Position numbers and translations under genes: made by a program
The notes under the pieces: generated by a model
What the model was told of the DNA's origin: nothing
The model's database searches: none
The model's input: the letters and a program-made list of their open reading frames with translations, nothing else
Shown here: in pieces, positions 1 through 4,618 of the stretch
Position numbering within the stretch: the first letter of the stretch is position 1
How the letters are laid out: each line of letters starts with the position of its first letter
Origin: Prolixibacteraceae bacterium
Lineage (GTDB): Bacteria; Bacteroidota; Bacteroidia; Bacteroidales; Prolixibacteraceae
Reading direction: 5' to 3'
Length of the DNA: 9,121 nt
NCBI GenBank assembly: GCA_003450125.1
Contig: DMFR01000173.1
Span: 1-9,121 of the forward strand

Positions 1-65
1 GTTGCGTGCCGAACTGGATGCAACTTCAAGTTTAAAGCTTGGGGAGTCAAAGATCGGCACGCAAC
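1..65. repeat. 12-bp perfect inverted repeat at window edge
   Basis: GTTGCGTGCCGA at 1-12 is exactly complementary to TCGGCACGCAAC at 54-65, leaving a 41-base interior. The left arm starts at the first base of the window, so the repeat may extend further. It lies upstream of lipA. The long loop and the lack of a following T-run argue against a simple terminator. A short mobile-element end or an inter-gene repeat is equally possible. Confidence 0.5.
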
Positions 66-94
66 TTTAAACTTTGAACCTTGAACTTTAAACT
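63..94. repeat. Direct repeat AACTTTAAACT, two copies 21 bp apart
   Basis: AACTTTAAACT occurs at 63-73 and again at 84-94, exactly two helical turns apart, just upstream of the proposed lipA promoter element. It may be a paired binding site or simply AT-rich low-complexity spacer, which is common in these genomes. Confidence 0.35.
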
Positions 95-110
95 CTTTCA
101 TTTTAAAGCG

Positions 111-118
111 TAATTTTG
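111..118 (+). promoter_or_regulatory. Bacteroidetes-type -7 element upstream of lipA
   Basis: TAATTTTG at 111-118 fits the Bacteroidetes -7 consensus TAnnTTTG. Transcription would start at about 124-126, giving a very short leader before the ATG at 135. No good TTTG is seen at the expected -33 position, so the call rests on the -7 octamer and its position. Confidence 0.45.
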
Positions 119-134
119 CACAAAATTGTTTCCC

Positions 135-998
135 ATGACAGCAGAGATGAAAGGAAGAGAACGACTTCCGCGATGGATGAAAATGCAAATGCCCAAAGGT
201 GAAAGCTATTCTAAGGTAAAGAACCTGGTGACCCAACATCAGCTTCACACCATTTGTACCAGTGGTAATTGCCCCAATATTGGCGAATGTTGGAACCGGG
301 GAACGGCTACCTTTATGATCCTGGGCAACATTTGTACCCGTAACTGCAAGTTCTGCGGTGTAACAACCGGCAAGCCTCTCCCACCCGATCCTAAAGAACC
401 CATGCGCATTGCCCAATCGGTGCATACGATGCAACTCAAACATGCAGTGATCACCTCGGTTGACCGTGATGACCTGCCTGATTTGGGAGCGGGATTCTGG
501 GCACAAACTATTCTTGAGGTAAAAAAGTTGAATCCAGCAACAACTATCGAGGTATTGATTCCTGACTTTCAAGGCAAGGCAGAATTGATTCAGAAAGTAA
601 TAGCAGCATCCCCTGAAGTGATTTCACACAACATGGAAACCGTTGAACGGCTCACCCCACATATCCGCAGTGCTGCAAAGTACCGCACCAGCCTTGAAGT
701 CATTCGCCTCATTGCTTCCTCTGGAATTATAGCCAAATCAGGCGTTATGCTGGGATTGGGAGAGACGGAGGAGGAAGTATTACAGGTAATGGACGATCTT
801 CGCTCAGTGGGCTGCAAAGTGATGACTATCGGGCAATATCTTGCCCCAACACTTGGCCACATACAGGTAGTTGAATACATCACTCCCGAGCAATTTGAAC
901 ATTACCGAACAATCGGGCTTGAAAAGGGTTTCTCTTTTGTGGAAAGCAGTCCGCTGGTTCGCTCATCATATCGGGCAGATGCACATGTAAAGGCCTGA
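135..998 (+). CDS. lipA: Lipoyl synthase LipA
   Basis: Radical-SAM enzyme that inserts two sulfur atoms into the octanoyl group carried by lipoate-dependent proteins (the 2-oxoacid dehydrogenase E2 subunits and GcvH), completing the cofactor in place. With the ATG at 135 the protein has 287 residues, a normal length. The auxiliary 4Fe-4S ligands are C41, C46 and C52 (CX4CX5C). The radical-SAM cluster is C67, C71 and C74 (CX3CX2C). The near-terminal RSSYR (276-280) supplies the serine ligand of the auxiliary cluster. GIIAKSGVMLGLGE (197-210) is also typical. The frame stays open to a TTG at 126, but the ATG at 135 fits better with a promoter octamer ending at 118. The gene is complete. Its pathway partner lipB lies about 1.07 kb downstream on the same strand, separated by three accessory genes. 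Confidence 0.96.
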   Translation: MTAEMKGRERLPRWMKMQMPKGESYSKVKNLVTQHQLHTICTSGNCPNIGECWNRGTATFMILGNICTRNCKFCGVTTGKPLPPDPKEPMRIAQSVHTMQLKHAVITSVDRDDLPDLGAGFWAQTILEVKKLNPATTIEVLIPDFQGKAELIQKVIAASPEVISHNMETVERLTPHIRSAAKYRTSLEVIRLIASSGIIAKSGVMLGLGETEEEVLQVMDDLRSVGCKVMTIGQYLAPTLGHIQVVEYITPEQFEHYRTIGLEKGFSFVESSPLVRSSYRADAHVKA

Positions 999-1005
999 AG
1001 TGAAG

Positions 1006-1032
1006 TTTGAACCAATAAATTCAGTAATTTTG
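1006..1032 (+). promoter_or_regulatory. Possible promoter before the DUF2442 gene
   Basis: TAATTTTG at 1025-1032 is the same octamer found before lipA and matches the Bacteroidetes -7 consensus. A TTTG at 1006-1009 could serve as the -33 element, though the 15-base gap is shorter than usual. The start codon follows 11 bases later. It would let the three accessory genes, and perhaps lipB, be transcribed separately from lipA. Confidence 0.4.
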
Positions 1033-1043
1033 GGATCAAAGAT

Positions 1044-1286
1044 ATGCCTGAAGTGATGTATACCCTTGGAAAAGCTTGGTACGAAAATGACATGATTTGT
1101 ATGATTCTTTCAGATAAAAAGGAGATTCGTTTCCCGGTATCGCTGAATGAAAAATTAAGAAATGCCACAAAATCACAAGTCAGTAATATTGAAATAATTT
1201 GTGCTGGAACAGGACTAAATTGGCCTGAATTAGATGAAGACTTATCAGTTACTGGAATTTTAGAAGGCAGATATGGTAAAGTATAA
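1044..1286 (+). CDS. DUF2442-type small protein
   Basis: An 80-residue soluble protein with no signal peptide or membrane segment. The C-terminal stretch GTGLNWPELDEDLSV followed by GILEG is the hallmark of the DUF2442 family (usually [IL]xWPxLDEDISVxGLL). The first half, with SDKKEIRFPVSLNEKL, matches the family's 'DGR..xVPL' strand. DUF2442 has no established biochemical role; it is often encoded beside DUF4160 in toxin-antitoxin-like pairs, but no DUF4160 gene is present here. It starts 45 bases after lipA and ends 33 bases before the MNT start, so it may travel with the MNT/HEPN pair. An ATG at 1056 is a possible alternative start. Family assignment is fairly sure; function is unknown. 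Confidence 0.8.
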   Translation: MPEVMYTLGKAWYENDMICMILSDKKEIRFPVSLNEKLRNATKSQVSNIEIICAGTGLNWPELDEDLSVTGILEGRYGKV

Positions 1287-1319
1287 TCGGTAGTTGAATT
1301 TATTTATTTAAATTTGAAC

Positions 1320-1637
1320 ATGGTTAAGGATAAAAACATATTGCAAAAAATTAGAGAGTTGGTTAATTTAACAGACCCTTCTGCAACTGTAATTTTATAT
1401 GGCTCTCATGCTAGAGGTCAGAATAATAAACAATCAGATATTGATATTCTGATACTTATAGATCGTGATAAAATATCTTATTCTGAAGAACAAAAGTTTA
1501 AATATCCATTGTATGATTTGGAATTTGAGACTGGTAAGATTATAAGTCCTATTATTCTTAGTCGCAAAGAATGGGAGACTCGACATGCTATAACCCCATT
1601 TTATAAGAATGTCAAAAAAGATGGGGTCCTATTATGA
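1320..1637 (+). CDS. Minimal nucleotidyltransferase (MNT), MntA-like antitoxin
   Basis: A 105-residue protein of the DNA polymerase beta superfamily (COG1708-type). The active-site signature is GSHARG (28-33) followed by SDIDILI (39-45), giving metal-binding D40 and D42. ISPIILSRKEWE (75-86) matches the following strand and helix of this family. The third acidic residue is not obvious; E69 and E71 are candidates. In characterised MntA/HepT pairs the MNT transfers AMP to a tyrosine of the HEPN toxin and inactivates it. The stop codon overlaps the next gene's start (ATGA), so the two are translationally coupled. I chose the ATG at 1320 over an upstream TTG at 1314. Codon use is clearly AT-richer than in lipA and lipB, suggesting later arrival. 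Confidence 0.88.
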   Translation: MVKDKNILQKIRELVNLTDPSATVILYGSHARGQNNKQSDIDILILIDRDKISYSEEQKFKYPLYDLEFETGKIISPIILSRKEWETRHAITPFYKNVKKDGVLL

Positions 1638-2032
1638 CAGGAGATACAGAAGACTTGATAAAATACAGAATGAGTCGTTCTCTTGAAACTATTATTGAGG
1701 CCGAAACGATGATTAAGAATGGATATTGGAATGCTTCAGTAAACCGGATTTATTATTCATGTTATTATGCCGTTAGCGGGTTATTGCTTAAGAAGTCTAT
1801 AGAGACCAATTCTCACAAAGGCATAAGACAAATGTTTGGATTGCATTTTGTCCACACTGGATTGGTTCCAAAAGAAGATGGACGTTTCTTTTCTGATCTC
1901 TATGACAGAAGACAAACTGGAGACTATGATGATTACATTTTATATGATGAAGAGGTCGTGATGAATTTATTCAATAAAGCCAAAGAATTCATAACTAGAA
2001 TGGTTGAATTGTCAAATCGCAATAATATATAG
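1634..2032 (+). CDS. HEPN-domain protein, partner of the MNT
   Basis: A 132-residue all-helical HEPN protein (PF05168 / COG1895 type). Recognisable segments are the first helix DLIKYRMSRSLETI (7-20), the central NRIYYSCYYAVSGLLL (37-52), SHKGIRQMFG (60-69), and FFSDLYDRRQTGDYDDY (85-101). HEPN toxins of MNT/HEPN pairs are RNases with an RX4-6H motif. Here R92/R93 are followed by D97-Y98 and Y101, and no histidine lies downstream of the arginines, so nuclease activity is uncertain. The start overlaps the MNT stop by 4 bases, which supports a bicistronic pair. Y98 or Y101 would be the natural candidates for AMPylation if the pair works like MntA/HepT. It ends 39 bases before lipB. Confidence 0.85.
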   Translation: MTGDTEDLIKYRMSRSLETIIEAETMIKNGYWNASVNRIYYSCYYAVSGLLLKKSIETNSHKGIRQMFGLHFVHTGLVPKEDGRFFSDLYDRRQTGDYDDYILYDEEVVMNLFNKAKEFITRMVELSNRNNI

Positions 2033-2071
2033 TAGAGCACTTCATCAAGTAATTCAGACACATTTATTGGT

Positions 2072-2740
2072 ATGGCAAATTTCAGTTACGAAGACCTCGG
2101 TCTGAAAGATTATAAGGAATGCTGGGATTACCAGGAAATCCTCCACCAACAAGTGGTGAATGATAAGCTGGCAAGCAAGAAAAGCAGTGACATCAATCGA
2201 TTCTTATTGGTCGAACATCCACATGTATATACCCTTGGCAAGAGTGGTGACGAGCACAACCTGCTGATCAATGGTGATTTCCTAAAGAAAATTGAAGCCG
2301 TCTATTACAAGATCAACCGGGGAGGAGACATTACCTATCATGGTCCCGGCCAATTAGTAGGGTACCCAATCATTGACCTGGAGAACTACAAGATCGGAGT
2401 AAAAGATTTCATCTTTAAAATGGAACAGGCCATCATTCAAACCATTGCTGAATATGGGTTGGATGGCTCATTGAAAGATGGAGCAACCGGTGTTTGGCTC
2501 GATGCCACGATTCCTGCCAAGAGTAGAAAGATATGCGCCATCGGTGTCCGCATTAGCCGGTATGTTTCCATGCATGGTTTTGCCCTGAATGTAAATACCG
2601 ACATGCGTTATTTCAATTACATCAATCCCTGCGGGTTCCAAACCTATGGAGTTACTTCCATCGAAAAAGAACTGAGCCGCAAGATCGACCTTCAGGAAGT
2701 AAAAGAAATTGTGAAAGGGAAATTTAACGCGATCTATTAA
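2072..2740 (+). CDS. lipB: Octanoyltransferase LipB
   Basis: Transfers octanoate from acyl carrier protein to the lipoyl domains of target enzymes, the step before LipA. The 222-residue length is usual. Family signatures are RGGDITYHGPGQLVGYP (83-99), ICAIGVRISRYVSMHGFALNV (154 onward) and NPCGF (185-189). The catalytic pair is K153 and C187, separated by 34 residues as in E. coli LipB (K135/C169). HPHVYTLGK near residues 49-57 is also typical. No Shine-Dalgarno sequence or clear promoter octamer is seen in the 39-base gap after the HEPN gene, so expression probably depends on upstream transcription. The gene is intact despite the insertion between it and lipA. Confidence 0.96.
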   Translation: MANFSYEDLGLKDYKECWDYQEILHQQVVNDKLASKKSSDINRFLLVEHPHVYTLGKSGDEHNLLINGDFLKKIEAVYYKINRGGDITYHGPGQLVGYPIIDLENYKIGVKDFIFKMEQAIIQTIAEYGLDGSLKDGATGVWLDATIPAKSRKICAIGVRISRYVSMHGFALNVNTDMRYFNYINPCGFQTYGVTSIEKELSRKIDLQEVKEIVKGKFNAIY

Positions 2741-2883
2741 CTAGTGAGGATTTGTCCCCGAGTGCTCAGGGTCATTCTTTAACCAATCATTTCTGATCCT
2801 TAGCAAAAGGCATCCCCAAAAACTCAGGATCAAAGATCTCCGGTTAAACAATCTCCCAATCTAGCGGGACAAATCCGGATTAG
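2741..2883. repeat. Long imperfect palindrome (about 143 bp)
   Basis: The outer arms 2741-2758 and 2866-2883 match at 15 of 18 positions, with a perfect core GGATTTGTCCC (2748-2758) against GGGACAAATCC (2866-2876). Nested inside on the same axis (about 2813) are TTTAACC (2778-2784) / GGTTAAA (2842-2848) and TGATCCT (2794-2800) / AGGATCA (2826-2832), and intervening bases are also partly complementary. It begins at the base after the lipB TAA and ends over the stop codon of the convergent pseudogene. It could form one long hairpin in DNA or RNA. Possible identities are a MITE-like element, a dispersed inter-gene repeat or an unusual bidirectional terminator; no U-tract supports the last. Confidence 0.75.
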
Positions 2884-3188
2884 CTGGATATTGTTTCATC
2901 AATTTGAAAAGTCTTATTTTTTTCTTCTTCAATTTTAAAGATAACTTTTGCTAATGGGTCTGGACATTGCCATTCATTAAGAGTATCTAATAATCCCTCA
3001 CCATCTTTTGTTTTTATTATTGCTCCAGTTATTGGCTGCAATATACTACCCAAAGCAAAAATACATATACCTTGATTTGGGGGTAAGACTAGTTTTGCAT
3101 TTCTAATAAAAAATGTCTAACCTACTTTTGACCGTCCACATTTTCCTTCAACCTTAATACAAGTTATTTTTAAATTTTTAAATTGCAT
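2880..3188 (-). pseudogene. TIGR04076-like small protein interrupted by one in-frame TAG
   Basis: Read on the - strand from ATG (3188-3186) to TAA (2882-2880) there are 102 codons, interrupted only at codon 24 by TAG (3119-3117). The translation begins MQFKNLKITCIKVEGKCGRS, then KVG, the stop, and TFFIRNAKLVLPPNQGICIF, continuing to a conserved-looking WQCPDPLAKVIFKIEE near residues 73-88. The K.T..K..GKC start, the 'LP.G.CIFAL' centre and the 'CPDP..KVIFKIE' end resemble TIGR04076 family proteins, whose function is unknown; I assign this from memory, with moderate confidence. No ATG follows the stop, so no full-length product is expected without readthrough. It starts 21 bases after the cupin gene on the same strand, consistent with a two-gene operon. 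A sequencing error at one base is an alternative. Confidence 0.6.
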
Positions 3189-3209
3189 AATTGCACTATT
3201 TCTAATTTT

Positions 3210-3527
3210 CTATAAATAATCCTCTCTGGGTGGAGTAAAAGTATCAATAATAATTCCTGGCTCAATTACTTCGAATGCGTGCAAAACGTTTTCTCCTAAT
3301 GTATATGAATCTCCGGTAGTAATTATCTCATCACTATCTTTAAGTTTAATTTTATATACTCCTGAAATTACGTATCCATTCTGTTCATTTGGATGTTTAT
3401 GAAAAGGTACATCATCACCTTTTGTGAAATTCATTCGAGTTATCATAGATTTCTCTCCAACTGCCAATACTTCAAAAGCTACACCTTTAAATTCTCTCTT
3501 TTTCCCGTTTTCAGATTTAATAATCAT
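3210..3527 (-). CDS. Small single-domain cupin
   Basis: A 105-residue protein that is essentially one conserved beta-barrel cupin domain (cupin_2 type). Motif 1 is GDDVPFHKHPNEQNGYVISG (37-56), with metal-ligand candidates H43, H45 and Q49 (E48 is the neighbouring acid). Motif 2 is the GDSYTLGENVLHAFEVIEPG region (72-91), with H83 as the fourth ligand. All expected ligands are present, so a bound divalent metal is likely; the substrate cannot be told from sequence. Such small cupins include sugar- or polyketide-modifying enzymes and sensors. There is no signal peptide. It sits directly upstream of the TIGR04076-like frame on the same strand. No Bacteroidetes-type promoter octamer is evident in the 70 bases before the start. 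Confidence 0.88.
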   Translation of the reverse strand: MIIKSENGKKREFKGVAFEVLAVGEKSMITRMNFTKGDDVPFHKHPNEQNGYVISGVYKIKLKDSDEIITTGDSYTLGENVLHAFEVIEPGIIIDTFTPPREDYL

Positions 3528-3594
3528 ACTATAAGTTTTAATTATTTCTCATCATTGAATTTTCACGTACTACTCTCTAGCTTGCCGTTAACGT

Positions 3595-3617
3595 CTGTGC
3601 ATACGCCATATGCAGGT
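3595..3617. repeat. Short hairpin upstream of the cupin gene
   Basis: TGCATA (3598-3603) and TATGCA (3609-3614) form a perfect 6-bp stem around a five-base loop. The stem is flanked on the - strand by AAC on one side and ACGTTAACG on the other. The layout loosely recalls an integron attC recombination site, but the core bases do not fit the RYYYAAC / GTTRRRY consensus and the unit is too short. It may be a recurrent Bacteroidetes inter-gene repeat. Confidence 0.35.
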
Positions 3618-3640
3618 TATTTTCTTTATATACTCACTCT

Positions 3641-3745
3641 TCAGTAAGGACTAATCAGGCCCTCTTGCTCACCTAAAGTGAATAAACTTTCCATGTCATC
3701 TATCTTTTCCTTACTATCTAACATACTTCGGTCAAATGTAAGCAT
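3641..3745 (-). other. Possible 34-residue ORF or gene remnant
   Basis: On the - strand an ATG at 3745-3743 opens a 34-codon frame ending in TGA (3643-3641). It encodes MLTFDRSMLDSKEKIDDMES followed by LFTLGEQEGLISPY. The frame extends upstream to a stop about 13 codons earlier without another ATG. Residue composition looks coding-like (charged, no low complexity), which suggests the 3' end of a decayed gene, but I recognise no family and see no start signal. It is weakly supported. Confidence 0.2.
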
Positions 3746-3858
3746 ATACCCCAAATGACAAGCGCAACTTAAGCTATATTTTTAATCTTCAATGTCTCTT
3801 TGTCTCATATTAGCTTTGACCCGAAAATAGATACCTCCATTGGTGGTTGTACCGGATG

Positions 3859-3881
3859 AAATAGGTATTCCAGACCTATTT
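3859..3881. repeat. Perfect 8-bp hairpin
   Basis: AAATAGGT (3859-3866) pairs exactly with ACCTATTT (3874-3881) around a seven-base loop. It directly abuts the left block of the 11-bp repeat array and may belong to the same element. No T-run follows on either strand, so it is not an obvious terminator. Confidence 0.55.
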
Positions 3882-3882
3882 T

Positions 3883-3972
3883 CTGATACCTTTCTGATAC
3901 TCATCTGATACCTTTCTGTATGGTGAGGTTACAGAAAGGTTACAGATGAGTTACACATGGGTTACAGATGAC
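3883..3972. repeat. Opposed array of 11-bp repeats
   Basis: Left block: CTGATACCTTT (3883-3893), CTGATACTCAT (3894-3904), CTGATACCTTT (3905-3915). Right block: TTACAGAAAGG (3929-3939), TTACAGATGAG (3940-3950), TTACACATGGG (3951-3961), TTACAGATGAC (3962-3972). Reverse-complemented, the left units read AAAGGTATCAG or ATGAGTATCAG, so the two blocks are inverted copies of one theme. They can form a stem of 19 positions (3900-3918 with 3932-3950, 17 paired) around a 13-base loop. The 11-bp period is close to one helical turn. Confidence 0.75.
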
Positions 3973-3982
3973 AGGAATGGAA

Positions 3983-4001
3983 GGGGAGGGAAAGGGAAGG
4001 G
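3983..4001 (+). promoter_or_regulatory. G-quadruplex-forming motif
   Basis: Four G-runs (3983-3986, 3988-3990, 3994-3996 and 3999-4001) are joined by loops of one, three and two adenines. This satisfies the canonical G3+N1-7 quadruplex pattern on the + strand. It lies between the 11-bp array and the yqeY terminator in non-coding DNA. Confidence 0.6.
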
Positions 4002-4075
4002 TGAATCGCTGTCTGTTGACCCCTCGCCCCATGCCCGATGCCTTCAGATGAACAGAGTGAAGTAAATTTTCCATA

Positions 4076-4113
4076 AAAAAAGGAAAGCCGGTCAATGCCG
4101 GCTTTCCTTTTTT
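4076..4113 (-). terminator. Strong bidirectional intrinsic terminator after yqeY
   Basis: A perfect 16-bp stem (4076-4091 with 4098-4113) closes on a six-base loop; the core is GGAAAGCCGG / CCGGCTTTCC. The outer part is A-tract against T-tract, so a U-run ends the hairpin in transcripts from either strand. It lies 45 bases beyond the yqeY stop codon and should end the division-cluster transcript. Confidence 0.92.
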
Positions 4114-4157
4114 GTTTTTATCAAAAACTGATCAAATCAAGGTTCTGTTTTTTATCA

Positions 4158-4607
4158 CTAGCTTAAAAGAGCTTTTACTTTGTCTGAAATATCTTTTCCA
4201 TCTGCTAAGCCGGATAGTTTTTTGGAAGCTATTCCCATCACTTTGCCCATTTCCTTGATACTTGTGGCACCTGCTTCGGCAATAATTGTCTTGATGGCTT
4301 CGGTTAATTCGGCCTCCGACATCTTTTGGGGAAGGTAGGTTTCAAACACTTTCACCTGGAACATTTCATGGTCATACAAATCCTCCCGGCCTTGTTCTTT
4401 GTAAATGTTGGCAGACTCAGTTCCCTGTTTGGCCAGTTTCTGGATAATCTTCAGGGCCTCTGGATCAGACAATTCCCCTGTTCCGCCTTCTGCTGATTTG
4501 GCTTCGAGCATCACTTTTTTGATACCGCGCAAAGCTTCGAGTTTTTCCTTTTCCCGGGCTTTCATTGCAGTCATTATATCACTGCTTATTTGGTCGAATA
4601 GATTCAT
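4158..4607 (-). CDS. yqeY: GatB/YqeY domain protein
   Basis: A 149-residue YqeY-family protein of usual length, homologous to the C-terminal tRNA-binding domain of the GatB amidotransferase subunit. The N-terminal helices, with MTAMKAREKEKLEALRGIK (12-30), precede the small helical domain. The signature stretches are YEHEMF-like YDHEMFQVKVFETYLPQKMS and, near the end, MGKVMGIASKKLSGLADGKD. The exact role of stand-alone YqeY is unsettled; an involvement with tRNA or translation is inferred from GatB. It starts 11 bases after the ftsZ stop and is the last gene before the terminator. A gene order ftsZ-yqeY is common in Bacteroidetes, which supports the neighbouring copy as the ancestral ftsZ. 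Confidence 0.93.
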   Translation of the reverse strand: MNLFDQISSDIMTAMKAREKEKLEALRGIKKVMLEAKSAEGGTGELSDPEALKIIQKLAKQGTESANIYKEQGREDLYDHEMFQVKVFETYLPQKMSEAELTEAIKTIIAEAGATSIKEMGKVMGIASKKLSGLADGKDISDKVKALLS

Positions 4608-4618
4608 CGTAAGGGGTT

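Larger units (their letters stand above)
3528..4157. other. 630-base region without an intact gene
   Basis: This separates the cupin gene start from the end of yqeY. Both strands are broken by stops and only short frames exist, the best being the 34-residue frame at 3641-3745. From 3859 the sequence changes character: a perfect 8-bp hairpin, an opposed array of 11-bp repeats, a G-rich quadruplex motif and then a strong terminator, each listed separately. Bases 3746-3858 and 4002-4074 hold nothing I can identify. Confidence 0.7.

Noticed and set aside
126..134. TTG start for lipA at 126
   Set aside because: An ATG follows three codons later, fits the promoter octamer better and gives a normal LipA N-terminus.
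1056..1080. YTLGK shared by the DUF2442 protein start and LipB (11 identical bases, 1059-1069 and 2228-2238), hinting at a lipB fragment fused to the DUF2442 gene
   Set aside because: The match ends after five residues and the surrounding bases diverge; chance or a common local motif is the simpler explanation.
2880..3188. Genome-wide reassignment of TAG to an amino acid
   Set aside because: The cupin gene just upstream ends at TAG at a normal family length, so TAG works as a stop here.
3883..3972. CRISPR array
   Set aside because: Units are 11 bp with no unique spacers of constant length, and no cas gene is present.
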